Notes: a model not told the origin generated them from the sequence alone. A stretch of 64,000 nucleotides of DNA from Elephas maximus indicus (GCF_024166365.1 NC_064826.1:19740001-19804000); one strand, 5' to 3'; shown: positions 1-11,211, counted from the first letter of the stretch. A program made the numbers and translations.

Positions 1-60
1 ATTGCAGAGCTGGTAAGTTGTGGAGCTAGAACTCGAACCCATATCTGTCTGATCACTGGA
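1..60 (+). mobile_element. MIR fragment (3' part)
   Basis: The text resembles the MIR stretch with 'agctggtaagtggtggagctgg' followed by a 'gaacccagg(t)ctgtctga' motif. It is cut off by the window start. MIRs are ancient tRNA-derived SINEs found in all mammals. Confidence 0.65.
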
Positions 61-91
61 AACCTTTCATTAGAAGGGTTTATAGAATTCA

Positions 92-290
92 ACCAGGACT
101 GTGAGTCAGTTCGGTCCGGTTTGAACCCCTGCTGAGAATTTGAATTTTTAACAAATTCCCAGGAAGCTATACATAAGAATCACTTGAGGATCTTGTTAAG
201 ATGTCAATTTTAATTCAGTATGTCTGAGGTAGAAATGCAAATTCTCAGCAGGGGTTGTTCGAACTAGAACAGATTAGTTCAAAGCCTTGA
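92..290. mobile_element. Inverted MER5-like hAT element, copy 1
   Basis: Both ends carry the same sequence in inverted orientation: a degenerate AGGCTTTGAACT-like terminus followed by CCCCTGCTGAGAATTTG. The core holds MER5A-like pieces ('ataagaatcac', 'atgtctgaggtagaaatgcaaattct'). It is related to the copies at 10024 and 17592. MER5-type elements are non-autonomous hAT-Charlie transposons. Confidence 0.55.
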
Positions 291-385
291 ATTAAAATAT
301 TTGAAAATTATGAGTCAATTTTTAAAACTATTACTGCTTGCTAAGTTTTTCTTTAAAGGAAAAATACATAGCTTTTCTACTCTGA

Positions 386-521
386 ACCAAAAAAAAAGCA
401 ATTACAACTCATAACGACCAATAGGACAGAGTAGAACTGCCCCATAGGGTTTCCAAGTAGCTGCTGGTAGATTTGAACTGCTGACCTTTTGGTTAGCAGC
501 CATAGCTCTTATCCACTGTGG
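386..521 (-). mobile_element. AfroSINE, partial
   Basis: An antisense copy with 'cctataggacagagtagaactgcccc', 'ccttttggttagcagcc' and 'agctctta' segments. The tRNA-like 5' end is degraded after 'ccactgtgg'. The 3' end joins an A-run near 390. Confidence 0.8.
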
Positions 522-900
522 ATGACAATTGAGTGTTCTAATTTAAACTAATATCCAGAGTTGATCTTCTTTTTGCAAAGAAGTCCAAATAAATACTCTT
601 GAAGTCAGGCTTAATGAGAAAACAATCTTGTTGTTATTTTCTATAATCTGTTGTTATAGGGATGTTATGATTACATTTGCTAAGGAATTTACAAACTGTA
701 AGCCAATAACGACTAAGTTTTTTTTCAAAACCCCTTCTGGGTAAGTGGGTGGGAAGAAAAATCTAAATTGAAAGAGTCACCATAGAATGTTCAAGACGTG
801 GACAGAGATGGAGATACCAAGATATTATGAGGGTTGTGATGTAAGGTCTAAATGAGTCAACAAGTATAAAGCACTTAGAGATTGCCTATAATATAGGACT
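522..900. other. Unassigned intergenic stretch
   Basis: AT-rich sequence with no gene, exon or repeat family that I recognise. Confidence 0.5.
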
Positions 901-1047
901 CACCGGTGTTGAGTCGATTCCGACTCATAGCAACCCTGTAGGACAGAGTAGAACTGCCTCATAAGGTTTCCAAGCAGCACCTGGTGGATTCGAACTGCCG
1001 ACCTTTTGGTTAGCAGCTGTAGCTCTTAACAACTACGCCACCATATT
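901..1047 (-). mobile_element. AfroSINE
   Basis: A near-complete antisense short-form AfroSINE. It runs from the 3' core (gagtcgattccgactcatag) through 'gaccttttggttagcagc' to the tRNA-like A-box region ending 'cgccacca'. Confidence 0.88.
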
Positions 1048-1280
1048 TGCCATTACTGTTATTGTTATGTTGTTGATGACATTAAGATCTTCCAGTAGCC
1101 CTCAATCCAGTGGTAGAGCTACTCATATGAGCTGATAACAAGCAATGTGATAAAAGAAATATACAGCTGTGAACAAAGTTCTATAGCAGTTCCAAGGGGT
1201 GAAAGTCTGCCAGAGTACAGAGGGGCAGGGACTCAAGATGGCACCAAGAGACCACATGGCTGAGAAACTAGCAAGTAACT

Positions 1281-1802
1281 GTTGTTGTTGTTCTTAGGTA
1301 CCGTTAAGTCAGTTCCGACTCATAGCAGCCCTATGTACAACAGAACAAAACCCTGCCCAGTACTGCATCATCCTCACAATCCTTGTTATGCTTGAGCCCA
1401 TTGTTGCAGCCACTGTGTCAACCCATCTCATTGAGGGTCTTCCCCTCTTTTGCTGACCCTCTAATTTACCAAGCATGATATCCTTCTCCAGGCAATGATC
1501 CCTCCTGGTAACATGTCCAAAGTATGCCTGTAAGAAGCATTCTGTCTGTACTTACAAGACAGATTTGTTCATTCTTTTGTCAGTCCACGGTACATTCAAT
1601 ATTCTTTGCCAACACCATAACTCAAAGGCATCAATTCTTCTTCGGTCTTCCTTATTCCTTGTATAGCTTTCACGTGCATATGAGGCGATTGAAAACACCA
1701 TGGCTTGGGTCAGGTGCACCTTTAGTCTGTAAAGTGACATCTTTGCTTTTTAACACTTTAAAGGGGTCTTTTGCTGCAGATTTTCCCAATGCAATGCGTC
1801 AC
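1281..1802 (-). mobile_element. RTE (BovB-like) LINE, 3' end
   Basis: Antisense RTE 3' end starting with the (GTT)n complement of the CAACAACAAC tail. It includes the non-coding terminal segment and the C-terminal coding region. The copy is 5' truncated. Confidence 0.85.
1552..1740 (-). pseudogene. RTE ORF C-terminal remnant
   Basis: The translation contains RRRIDAFELWCWQRIL and VPWT, a conserved region C-terminal to the reverse transcriptase domain in BovB/RTE proteins. Only about 62 codons remain open, so it is a dead 5'-truncated copy. Confidence 0.75.
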
Positions 1803-2569
1803 TAGGATGCCTCAACTGTCCACCTAGAACCAGAGCAACACCATCTAACTTTTGGTCTACAGAAACATTTTATTTGTTGGCAAGTCTTTTATTACTGAAG
1901 GCTCTGTTTCTTAGAACCCATAATATTTACAATTTCTACACTGTTCTAAGCCTTGCTTTGCCTCTGGCACAGAGATGGAGCTGTGGCCAAAGGGGAAAAG
2001 AATAAGGCCTCTACTACAATGACATGAGAATATGGAAGAGGAGGGAGACATGACTGGAACTGATGATGGTGTGGCCCAGTTCTCAAAGGAAGTTGCTTTC
2101 CTTCCTATCCCTACCAGGACGTCTACCTGGGGTAATCAGACTCCAGAAGGCCAAAGCACATTCACCATCCCCCAGGCTCCACTCCCTCTCCCAGCAGAGA
2201 AGAAGCTGTTGAGCACAGACTTGGTGATGTATGCACTGAGCAAGAGGAAAGGGGTAGGCGGAGGAGGCCGAGGTCCAACTTGGCTGCCCGGCCGGAGAAG
2301 GCCCACCTCTTTCCTCCAAACCCTTGCCAGGTGTCTAGCACACTAACCCAGTGTTTCCCAAGCCAAACAACATGGAAGGCTGCTTAAAAGTCTACATTCT
2401 TTACCACAGACCATTAACTTTATGTAGGCAAAATGTATTTATGTTTCTCCAGTTCTTCAATAAACAGAGTAAAGAAACTTTCCGTGGATAGTTCACTCTG
2501 GGCCAGTAAAATAAGGGCAGCTATTCTGATGGAATAACTCGCAAGACACATAAAGAAAAACGAAGTTGA
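1803..2569. other. Unassigned intergenic stretch
   Basis: No repeat family was recognised. Overlapping short frames on both strands at 2032-2346 have no recognisable similarity and no gene structure. Confidence 0.5.
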
Positions 2570-2960
2570 AAATTAAACAGAGGGACACTGTTGGTAGGCA
2601 TTAAATAGATACAACTTTTTGGAAGGCAGTATGGCAAGAGCTCTTAAAATTGACCCAGCAATTCCACTCTGTCAAATTTATCCTACATGTATACTCCTAG
2701 ATACGTGTCCAAGGATGAACAACACCGCATTATTTGAGAAAACTCAAAAAACAAGAAACCTGAAAACAACCTAAATGTCCCTCTATAGAGTACTAGTTAT
2801 GAGGTAGTCTAACATGTAAAACTTTCCAATGTTATACGCAAAAAAATGAGGCTTAGAACAGTCAGCATGTTATAATCCTACTTGTGTAATAAGATTATCA
2901 GATATCTAAATATCTATGTTTACGATATTGACATACATATTTTAGAAATGACTAGAAAGA
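2570..2960 (+). mobile_element. Old L1 (L1M-type) 3' region
   Basis: Degenerate match to the mammalian L1 3' region with 'ttgacccagcaattccactc', 'tatcctac' and 'aacaacctaaatgtccctc'. No open frame survives. Confidence 0.65.
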
Positions 2961-3439
2961 CTCACATGTGACAAATTTGCAACTCAGGGACAAATTTGGT
3001 CTGCAGGGACATTTGTTTATTTGGCTTCTTTGTTTTAAATTTACATTTCAATGCCTTTGGCAGGGGCTTCCATACATTCCCCCATGACTCCCTATTATCT
3101 GACATCCTTTGCCTCCTTCAGTTATTATGGGCCCTTCTCCAACCTGCAAGTGGGAATGGGGTGGGGGTGCAGCTGGAGGGGTGCTCTTTGTTTTTACTTC
3201 CCATTCCTATACTAGGAGAAAATATTACTTTTCTGACTTAAGGGAGGCTGGGGTAGGAACTGGGCTCTTTCTAGGTCAGAGAGAAGGAAGACTGGAGAAA
3301 AATAAGGGTCCTAAAAGAAGAGGCACCAGTTTGGTCCAGATAAGGAGCAACAAGAGCAGACTTGTCAGTGACAGCAAGCATGCATTGTGAAACCCACATT
3401 GGACCTGCTTTTTAAATCCTTGATAGGCTACCACAGTTC
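2961..3439. other. Unassigned intergenic stretch
   Basis: No gene or repeat recognised. Short frames at 2996-3241 and 3109-3390 show no recognisable domain. Confidence 0.5.
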
Positions 3440-3702
3440 AAAAAATACCCAGTTAAGCATTGTGCTCTTTCAAGATCTACCTATATGGGATCAAAGTGAC
3501 CACAGCAACCAGAAAGATAGGAACTGTAGGGGGCAGGGAGTGTATGTTAATGGGAGAGGAACAACTAAGAAAAGGAAGGAGAGAATGGTTACACAACGCC
3601 AAGAATATAATCAATGTCACTGAATTGCACATGTAGAAACTGTTCAACTGGTATATGTTATGCTGTGTATATTCTCAACAACAACAAAATAAAAAAAAGA
3701 AT
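3440..3702 (+). mobile_element. L1 3' end, 'TATATTCTCAACAACAAC' subfamily
   Basis: One of at least six copies in the window sharing the tail 'tgctgtgtatattctcaacaacaac' followed by an A-rich end, and the upstream segments 'gggggcag(t)gagt...atgttaatggg' and 'atcaatgtcactgaattg'. It looks like the 3' UTR of a lineage-specific L1 subfamily and is 5' truncated. Confidence 0.7.
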
Positions 3703-3935
3703 ACCCGGGCTCCCTGTTCCTTTTTTCCTCACCAGGAAAAATTGCAGCCTGTGGTTTATCCCATGGGCCACTGGGCAGAGCTCTGTTTTACTCTGTGGGA
3801 ATCCAGCTCTGTTCGTAGTTCTCCCAGAGAGTCTCATTCTCCCGTGCCTGCGAGTTAATTCTGTTTCCTCACTGTGGCAATTCCAGCTGTACAGGAAGCA
3901 GAATTCATCAGCACCAAAGGCACCAAAAAAAGAAA

Positions 3936-4087
3936 AACCTGTTGCTGTTGAGTTGATTCCAACTCATAGTGACCTTATAGGACAGAGCAGAACTGTCCCA
4001 TAGGATTTCCAAGAAGTGGCTGCCGATTGGAACTGCTGACCTTTTGGTTTGCAGACATAGCTCTTAACCACCGCACCACCAGGGCCC
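3936..4087 (-). mobile_element. AfroSINE
   Basis: Near-complete antisense copy from 'cctgttgctgttgagttgattcc' to 'cgcaccaccagggcc'. The next SINE follows only about 15 bp away in the same orientation. Confidence 0.88.
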
Positions 4088-4101
4088 GATCAGTAAAGGT
4101 A

Positions 4102-4272
4102 CCGAAACCCAAACCAAATCTGTTGCCATCGAGTTGACTTTGACTCATAGCAAACCTATCAGACAGACTAGAACTGCCGCATAGGATTTCCAAGAAGCAC
4201 CAGGTGGATTTGAACTGCCAACCTTTTGGTTAGCAGCCATAGCTCTTAACCGCTACTCCATCAGGATTTTCG
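4102..4272 (-). mobile_element. AfroSINE
   Basis: Antisense copy from 'aaacccaaaccaaatctgttgcc' to 'ctactccatcagga', arranged head-to-tail with the preceding SINE. Confidence 0.88.
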
Positions 4273-4983
4273 CCAAAGGTACAGTGGAAATCAAATCCAA
4301 CGTCTAGACCCAAGGTCTACTAGATAGTCCTGTCCCGGCCCTTGTTGTCCACCATGTAGGATCAGAGGTTTCAACAGTTAACTTGGAAATGTTAGAAATC
4401 TGACCATCTGCAAACAAGAGTAAAGATTTACCTTAAAATCTGAACAAGCAACACTTCCAAAGGAAACATTCTCTTGTTTTTTGGCAGCAGCTAAAAGACA
4501 GGCTGGTATGAAAGTCCTGGATTCCCTAGTGCACTGTTTCAGCTACTGGAAATTCTTCCGTTGAATGAAATGATTTATTTGAAAAGGCTTCATTGAATTT
4601 AGGCTGGTATTTCAGAGACTTTCAGTTATGTGGTTGGAACAGTGAGGAATGTAACATGGTACTAAATTGAGGAGACTTGGCCATGAGTAAAGTCAGATCC
4701 ATGATTTACTCATCTTCTTGGCTGATTCATTTCTCAAGAAAAGGGGTGAGGGGGCAAACAGTTTCCTTACCCTCGATTCAACTATCTCTGTCCCACAGCG
4801 TTATGCCTGTCGGAGATGTTAAAGTCTTTCCACAAAAATCCATTGAGTTTGCACAAGCATCCATGGTCATTTCAGTTGGAGGCCACCGGCTCTAACGAGC
4901 TTATAGTCTAGTGGACGAGACAGAGGCATACATAGCTAAATACTTGATGGAGGGTGATGCATACCACAGTCAAATAACAGATG
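4273..4983. other. Unassigned intergenic stretch
   Basis: No exon or clear repeat. A faint L2-like 'gagcttatagtctagtgg' occurs near 4899. Confidence 0.5.
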
Positions 4984-5166
4984 CTGTGGGAATTTTCATA
5001 GCGACCCTAAAGGACAGGGTCAAACTACCTCATAGGGTGTCTAATGCTGTAAATCTTTATGGAAGCAGACTGCCACATCTTTCTCCCACGGGGCAGCTGG
5101 TAGGTTGGAACCACCAACCTTCTGGTTAGCAGCCGAGCGCTTTAACCACTGCACCACCAAGGCTCC
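4984..5166 (-). mobile_element. AfroSINE, long form
   Basis: Antisense copy with the extra middle segment of the long form ('aaatctttatggaagcagactgccacatctttctccc'), ending 'accactgcaccaccaaggctcc'. A sense-strand SINE 3' fragment abuts it. Confidence 0.85.
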
Positions 5167-5226
5167 TACAGGGTTGCTGTGAGTCGGAATTGACTCAATG
5201 GCAGTGGATTTGGTTCTTGGTTTGGA
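5167..5226 (+). mobile_element. AfroSINE 3' fragment, inverted relative to its neighbour
   Basis: Sense-orientation SINE 3' end ('agggttgctgtgagtcggaattgactc...ggatttggttcttggtttgg'). It directly follows the head of an antisense SINE, giving a short inverted junction. Confidence 0.75.
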
Positions 5227-6034
5227 GGGAATTATCAGACCAAAAATAAGTGAGGGAAGTCTTCGTGACCTACTAGAGAGCTCAGGGAAAGAGTGCCTAG
5301 AGAAAGAGGCATTTGTGTGGATGAGTAGAATTTTGTCATGTCAAGAAGGTCTGAAAGAACGTTCAAAGTTAAAGGAAGAGTAGAAGCAAAGAATGGAAGT
5401 GAGAACATGAATGGCATGCCCAGAGGAAAGTATAGCCCATGAGACTGAAAAACAGGTCGTAGAGAGCCATGTTTTTAAAATTAGACTTCGTTCCACAGGT
5501 GATAGGAAATTGAAGATTTTTGAACAAGGGAGTGTTATGACCAGATCTGTGTTTTAGAAGAATAAAGTTTAATCCCATTAGAGGGTTCCCTACCCTCCTC
5601 TCTGCCCTCCACTCCAGGGAACAGGCTGCTGCCTCTCTTTGACCACACAGCATTGTGCTAACACTTCAATTCCACCTATCGGTATTCTAATTCTCTACGG
5701 TAGAGAGGTGATAGCGTTTCATCTTGACTCTAATCCATGTCCACAGCTAAGATTCAGAAGTTCCTACTCATTTTTATCAAACTGGAGAGTAAGCCTGCCA
5801 GGAGTCCATAGGCAACAGGAGTCCAAAAAACTTCCGGAGCAGAATTCATCCTAAGAGAGAGGAGTTCATCAGACAAGCCTGGCAAGTAATGAGTCCTTAG
5901 CCTGCAAAGGACAGAGGCAATTCTATAATCAGCCTAGTGTCAGGCACTTAGGTTTCTTGCTGTGAACTCATCTCTAAAATCCATGAGAGAGCGGGCTTTG
6001 GTTAAAAAAAGAAAAAGAAAAAGGAAGTAACCAT
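5227..6034. other. Unassigned intergenic stretch
   Basis: No gene or repeat family recognised. The frames at 5369-5653 (-) and 5639-5854 (+) have no recognisable homology. Confidence 0.5.
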
Positions 6035-6715
6035 TTTTATTGAAACTCTAAGGACCATTAAAAAGATACTGGTACACACTGACTGCTCAGGCAGAGATCA
6101 CAAAAGAGGGTCCTGGACAGAGTGGGAGAAAAAATGCAGAACGAGATTCAAACTCACCAAAAAAAAATCAGGCTTGCTGGTCTGACAGAAACTGGAGAAA
6201 CCCTGAGAGTACGACTGCCAGACCCCGTTTTAACTCAGTACTGAAGTCACTCCTGAGGTTCACCCTTCAGCTAAAGATTAGACAGGTCTGTATGGTTGCT
6301 AAACAAAAGGTCGGCAGTTCAAATTCACCAGCCACTCCTTGGAATCCTATGGGGTAGTTCTACTTTGTCCTATAGGGCCACTATGAGTTGGAATCGACTT
6401 GAGGGCAAAAGGTTTTTTGTCTTTGTTTTTAAACAGGCCCAGTAATAACACACGTGAGGAACGTGCTTCGTAGTTCAATCATCTATATGACACTAATGGG
6501 GCACCAGCCCAAAAACAAATACAAGAAGCCAGGAAGGGACAGGAAAACAGGACGAATGGAAACAGAAAATCTGGGGTAGACAAGGGAGAGTGTTGACACA
6601 TCCTGGGGTTGGCAACCAATGTCACAAAACAATCTGTGTATTAGCTATTTAATAAGAAACTAATTTGCTCTGTAAATGTTCACATAAAGTACAATAAAAA
6701 TAAATAATTTTAAAA
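6035..6715 (+). mobile_element. L1 3' UTR, split by a SINE
   Basis: Lineage L1 3' UTR with 'gagggtcctggacagagtgggag', 'gacagaaactggagaaaccc', 'ggcaccagcccaaaaacaaa' and 'ggcaaccaatgtcacaaaac', ending 'gtacaataaaaataaat'. It is interrupted at 6286-6436. Confidence 0.72.
6286..6436 (+). mobile_element. AfroSINE, 5' truncated
   Basis: Sense copy from 'gttgctaaacaaaaggtcggcagttc' through 'ctatgagttggaatcgactt'. The L1 context continues on both sides, with an imperfect 'agacagg/aaacagg' flank. Confidence 0.85.
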
Positions 6716-6929
6716 AAGATATACAGAAGTATATGAGCATAAGGGTGAATCAAGTTACAAAACAATTATTGTGTGGTTTTGTTTTTGTTTTAACAATGAT
6801 ACAGGAATGTCTACTTCTGGTCCTTATGGGCTAACAGGGACTGGGTCTACCTCCCCACTTTAAACAACTATAAAACCAAGTAAAATATTATATAGAACAA
6901 TGGTTTTCAGACATTGGAAAACAGGACCG
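6716..6929. other. Short unassigned stretch
   Basis: AT-rich sequence between two L1 3' ends; nothing recognised. Confidence 0.4.
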
Positions 6930-7125
6930 GGAAAGATGAGAATGACTGCTAATGGCTACACAGTTTTTTTTGCAGATGGTGAAAATGTTGTAGAATTGAT
7001 AGTGATGATGGCTGAACAATTCTGTGAATTAAACTAAAAGCCATTGATTTTTATATTTTAAATAGGGTGAATTACTTGGTACGTCAATTATATCACAACA
7101 AAACTTATTAAAAAATAAAAAGGAA
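6930..7125 (+). mobile_element. Old L1 (L1M-type) 3' end
   Basis: Shows the ancestral L1 3' end: 'gaatgactgctaatgg', 'ggtgaaaatgttgtagaattgatagtg', 'gggtgaattacttggtacgtc', then an A-rich tail. Confidence 0.7.
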
Positions 7126-7239
7126 AAATATATATCAAGAAAACATTAATTTAAAAAGCTAAAATGCCTATATTAGTATGAGAAAAAAAACAGATTTCAG
7201 ACCAAGGAATATTACCATGAAGAAAGAATGAAAAAAAGA

Positions 7240-7580
7240 TTAATTCATCAAAAAATAATAACAATCCTGTCTATGCATAGAGCTTCAAAATAACTGAAGC
7301 AAAAACTGTTGGAGCTTAAAGGAGAAATACACAAATCCATAATTGTAATTTGAGGTTTTAACACTCCTTTCTCGATAATTTAAAAAGAAGTAGACAGAAA
7401 ATCAGAATATGGAACATTTGAACAACACTATAAATCAACTTGAACTAATTGTGATTGACAGAAAACTATACACAATAAAAGTAAAACACACTTTTTCAAC
7501 TGCACGTGGAATAGTCACCAAGATAGGTCATATTCTGAACCAAAAAACCAGTCTCAATAAATATAAAATGGTCGTTGTAG
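7240..7580 (+). mobile_element. Old L1 ORF2 endonuclease-region remnant
   Basis: Resembles the end of the L1 ORF2 endonuclease: 'gaacaacactataaatcaacttgaactaattg' and 'ccaagataggtcatattctg'. The homology resumes at about 8790 after two inserted elements, so it is the 5' part of one long old L1. Confidence 0.7.
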
Positions 7581-7665
7581 GCAGCCATCCAATGCACAAT
7601 TAGTCTCTATTTGCCTGGAGCAAGAGGAAGAAGGACAGTCAGGAATAAGAGGTGGATATGGAATA

Positions 7666-8222
7666 CAGTTTTGCCTAACATCTGAGGGGGATTGGTTCCA
7701 GGACCCCCGTTGGGATACCAAAATCCACTGGTGCTCAAGTCCCTCATATAAAATAGCGTAGTATTTGTATATAAACTGTGCACATCCTCCCGTATACTTT
7801 AAATCATCTCTAGATTACTTATAATATCTAATACAATGTAAATGCTATGTAAAGAGTTGTTATATAGGACTGTATTGTTGAGGGAATAACGACAAGACCT
7901 GAGGCAAACAAATGCTCAAACAATGAGTGCTGGAGAGAGACTGAGGGTCTGTGAAATAGCGGGAGGCTACAGCAGGGGATGCCTACACATCATTTCGCCT
8001 GTGTGGAGGCTACAGCAGGGGATGCCTACACATCATTTCGCCTGTGTGGAGGCTACAGCAGGGGATGCCTACGCACCATTTCGCCTGTGTGGATTCAGTA
8101 GAGAACTTAGCATGCGACAAATTCAAGTTTTGCTTTTTGAAACTTCTTTCCTCCCCGATATTTTTGATTCAAGGTTGGTTGAATCTGTGGATGTGGAACC
8201 AATGGATCCGGAGGGCTGACCG
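7666..8222 (+). mobile_element. MER2 (Tigger-type) DNA transposon with internal tandem array
   Basis: Matches the MER2 consensus: 'gggggattggttccaggacccc', 'cacatcctcccgtatacttt', 'gcgtagtatttg', and a 3' end 'ggagggctgaccg'. It is flanked by TA dinucleotides (7664-7665 and 8223-8224), the target duplication of Tc1/mariner/pogo elements. The 13.3-kb L1 copy shows the empty target ('atggaaatgtgtggctaat'). The centre is replaced by three 43-bp repeats. Confidence 0.88.
7962..8090. repeat. 43-bp tandem repeat, three copies
   Basis: Copies at 7962-8004, 8005-8047 and 8048-8090, each starting GGAGGCTACAGCAGGGGATG and ending TTTCGCCTGTGT. The first two are identical and the third differs at two positions. 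The array lies inside the MER2 element. Confidence 0.95.
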
Positions 8223-8786
8223 TATGTGGCTAATTGACTCTGTGAACAACTGCCTCCTTTGCCATGTGACCAGAAGAACCGGATGGTGCTCAGCTACCAT
8301 TATTGAACATTTTGGTCAAAGATTCTACAGAAGAATCCTAATTAAAAGAGGAAAAATGTAGAATAAAACTTTAAATTCTCATGGAACTCAGACTTTCTGG
8401 AGCCACAGAAGCTGGATAAACCCCTGAAACTATTTTCCTGAGATAATCTTGAAACTTTACAGTATTCCCTGAAGTCTTTTTAGAATCAAACCACAGTTTA
8501 GCTTAACTAGTAAAGAATGTCTGCCTTGAGCACTCTGCTCTTTTAAGAACTATCTATTTTTTATAAGGGATGAACTGAAAACAGCAACTTGAAAGATTAG
8601 GTAGGAAACCTATGGGGCAACGAGTTTATGTTAATGGGGGAGGAACTCAGCAAACAGGAGTGAAAATGTTTGCACAATTTGAAGGATATAAGCAAAGTCA
8701 CTGAATTGTACATGTAGAAATGGTTGAATTGGTGTATATTTTGCTGTGTATATTCTCAACAACAACAAAATAAAACATTTGAAACA
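8223..8786 (+). mobile_element. L1 3' end, 'TATATTCTCAACAACAAC' subfamily
   Basis: A longer copy of the subfamily seen at 3440. It includes 'tgtggctaattgactctgtg', 'cagaagaaccggatggtgc', 'gattctacagaagaatcct' and the tail 'tgtgtatattctcaacaacaac'. Its 5' part (about 7581-7665) lies upstream of the inserted MER2. Confidence 0.75.
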
Positions 8787-9272
8787 ATTGAACTCATGAT
8801 ATATGTTCTTTGACCACAATGAAATTAAATTATAAATCAATAACATATATATATATATATATGAAATCTCCAATGTCTGGGTATTAAGCAACACATTTCT
8901 AAATAATCCATGGGACAAATTATAAATCACAAGAGACATTACTAAATATTTTGAACTGGATGTAAATGAAAACACAGCATATCAAAATTTGTGAGATGCA
9001 GCTGAAGCTGTGCTAAGGGGGAAGTTTATAGCAACAAATAACTGTATTCAACAAGAAGAAATGTCTCAAAAAGATAATCTTCCACATTAAGAAACTAAAA
9101 AGATAAGTAGAAGGAAGAAAATAATAAGGGGCACAATTGATGCAATAAAAAAAAAAAGAAAAACAATAGAGAAGATCAATGAAAATAAAAGATATTTCTT
9201 TGAAAAGATCAATAAAATTGATAAGTCTCCAGGTAGACTAATTAGGAAAAAGGAAGAGAAGACAAAAAGTGC

Positions 9273-9972
9273 CAATATTGTGTCTGGGGTCTTAAAAGCT
9301 AGCAAGAGGCTATCTAAAATTCATCAGTTGGTCTCAATCCACCTGGACCAAAGGAGAATGAAGAACACCAAAGACACAAGGAAATATGAGCCCAAGAAAA
9401 AGAAAGGGCCACATAAACCAGAGACTCCGTCAGCCTGAGACCAGGGAAAAAAAAAAAATTTTTTTTTTTTTACCTGGCTACCACCAATGACTGCCCTGAC
9501 AGGGAACACAACAGAGAATCTCTGATAGAGCAGGAGAAAGGTGGAATACAGACCTCAAGTTCTCATTAAAAGACCAGACTTAAAAGTCTGACTGAGACTG
9601 GAGGGACCCCAAAGGTCATGGCCCCTGGACTCTCTAGTAACCCCAAACTAAAACCATTCCCGAAGCCAACTCTTCAGACATAGACTAGACTGACTATAAG
9701 ACATAAAATGATACTGGTGAAGAGTATGCTTCTTAGCTCAAATGGACACATGAGACTACGTGGACAGCTCCTGTCCAGAGGCAAGATGAGAAGGCAGAAG
9801 GGGACGGGAGCTGGTTGAATGGGCAGGGGAAATACAGGGTGAATAGAAGGAGTGTGCTGTCATATTGTAGGGAGAGCAGCTGGGGTCACGTAACAATGTG
9901 TGTATAAGTTTTTGTTTGAGAAACTGACTTGAATTGTAAACTTTCACTTACAGCACAATGAAAAAAAAAATC
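9273..9972 (+). mobile_element. Younger lineage L1 3' UTR
   Basis: Starts near 'gtgtctggggtcttaaaagctagc' and ends in the tail 'gtaaactttcacttacagcacaatg' plus A-run. It is close to the copy at 24712-25528 and to the antisense copy at 62342. It is inserted in the old L1. Confidence 0.8.
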
Positions 9973-10023
9973 CAATATCGGTAACAAAAGGGGAGAGGAC
10001 GCTGCAAATCCGCAGATGTTAAA

Positions 10024-10283
10024 ACAGGGCTTTGAACTGATTTGTTCTGGTTTTAACCCCTGTTGAGAATTTGCATTTCTAACAAGTTCCCAGGCCATGT
10101 TAATGCTGCTGGTTAGGGACCAATTCTGAGAACCACCAGTAAAGCAGTGGCTCTCAAAATTTATCATACATAAGAATTACCTGGAGATCTTGTTAAAACA
10201 TAGATTCTGATTCAGTATATCTCTGGCAGAAATGCAAATTCACATCTGGGGTTCAAGCCAGATTGAACCGCCTGAAGCCCTGT
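10024..10283. mobile_element. Inverted MER5-like hAT element, copy 2
   Basis: Termini ACAGGGCTTTGAACTG...GGTTTTAACCCC and the inverted GGGGTTCAAGCC...GAAGCCCTGT form imperfect inverted repeats of about 35 bp. The core holds two MER5A-like halves in opposite orientation, meeting near 10140 ('gagaaccaccagtaaagcagtggctctc'). Confidence 0.65.
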
Positions 10284-10869
10284 ATTAAAAAGATAAAAGG
10301 GAATATTATGGAAAACTCCATGCCAATAAATCCAACAATGTCATTGAAATAGAAAAATTTCTGGAAGAACACAAACTACCAAAATTCACTCAAGAAGAAT
10401 AGATAAACTGAATAGCACTGTACCTATCAAATAAATTGGATTCATAATTTAAAACCTTCCCACAAAGAAAACTAACAGCCTAGGTAACTTCACTGGTGAA
10501 TACTTCCAAACACTGCAAGAAATAATGCTATTTTTACACTAAGTCATCTAGAAAATAGAAGAGGAGAGGACACTTTTCAACTCATAAGACCAGCATTTCT
10601 CAGATGCAAAAACCAGACAACTACCAGAAAGGCATTCCATACCACTATCTTCACGAACGTAGATCCAGAACTCAATAAGATTTTTGACAAAATGGATGAC
10701 ATATCATGACTAAAAGTGATTTATCCCAGGAACGTAAAATTGTTTTTACCTTAAAAAAAAAAAAAAAAAAAACCCTAGTCAATATAATTCACCGCATCTA
10801 ACAGACTGAAAAAGAAAATCCGTATGATCTAATAAAGAAAAAGCCTTTGACAAAAGTCAAACCCAATTC

Positions 10870-11211
10870 TTTTTTTATTTTAATTTTATTTTGTTATTTT
10901 TGTTGAGAATATACACAGCAAAACATAACACCACTTCAACCATTTCTACATATACAATTCAGTGACACGGATTACATTCTTCGAGTTGTGCAACCATTCT
11001 CACCCCGTTTTTCTGAGTTGTTCCTCCCCCATTCACAGAAACTCACTGCCCCTTAAGTTTCCGCTCTCATCTTTTGAGTTGCTGTTGTCCCTTTGATCCC
11101 AGATAGATAGTTCTTAACAGAGCACAATGCTCAAGGCAGACATTCTTTACTAGTTAAGCTAAACTATTGTTTAGTTCTAAGAAGACTTCAGAGAATATTT
11201 TTGTCAAACCT
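10870..11211 (-). mobile_element. L1 3' end, 'TATATTCTCAACAACAAC' subfamily
   Basis: Antisense copy starting with the A-tail complement and 'gttgagaatatacacagcaaaac', through 'ttcctcccccattcacagaaact', to 'agttaagctaaactattg'. Confidence 0.72.

Noticed and set aside
7962-8090. CRISPR-like array (three regular repeats)
   Set aside because: The units are contiguous with no spacers and lie in a mammalian DNA transposon.
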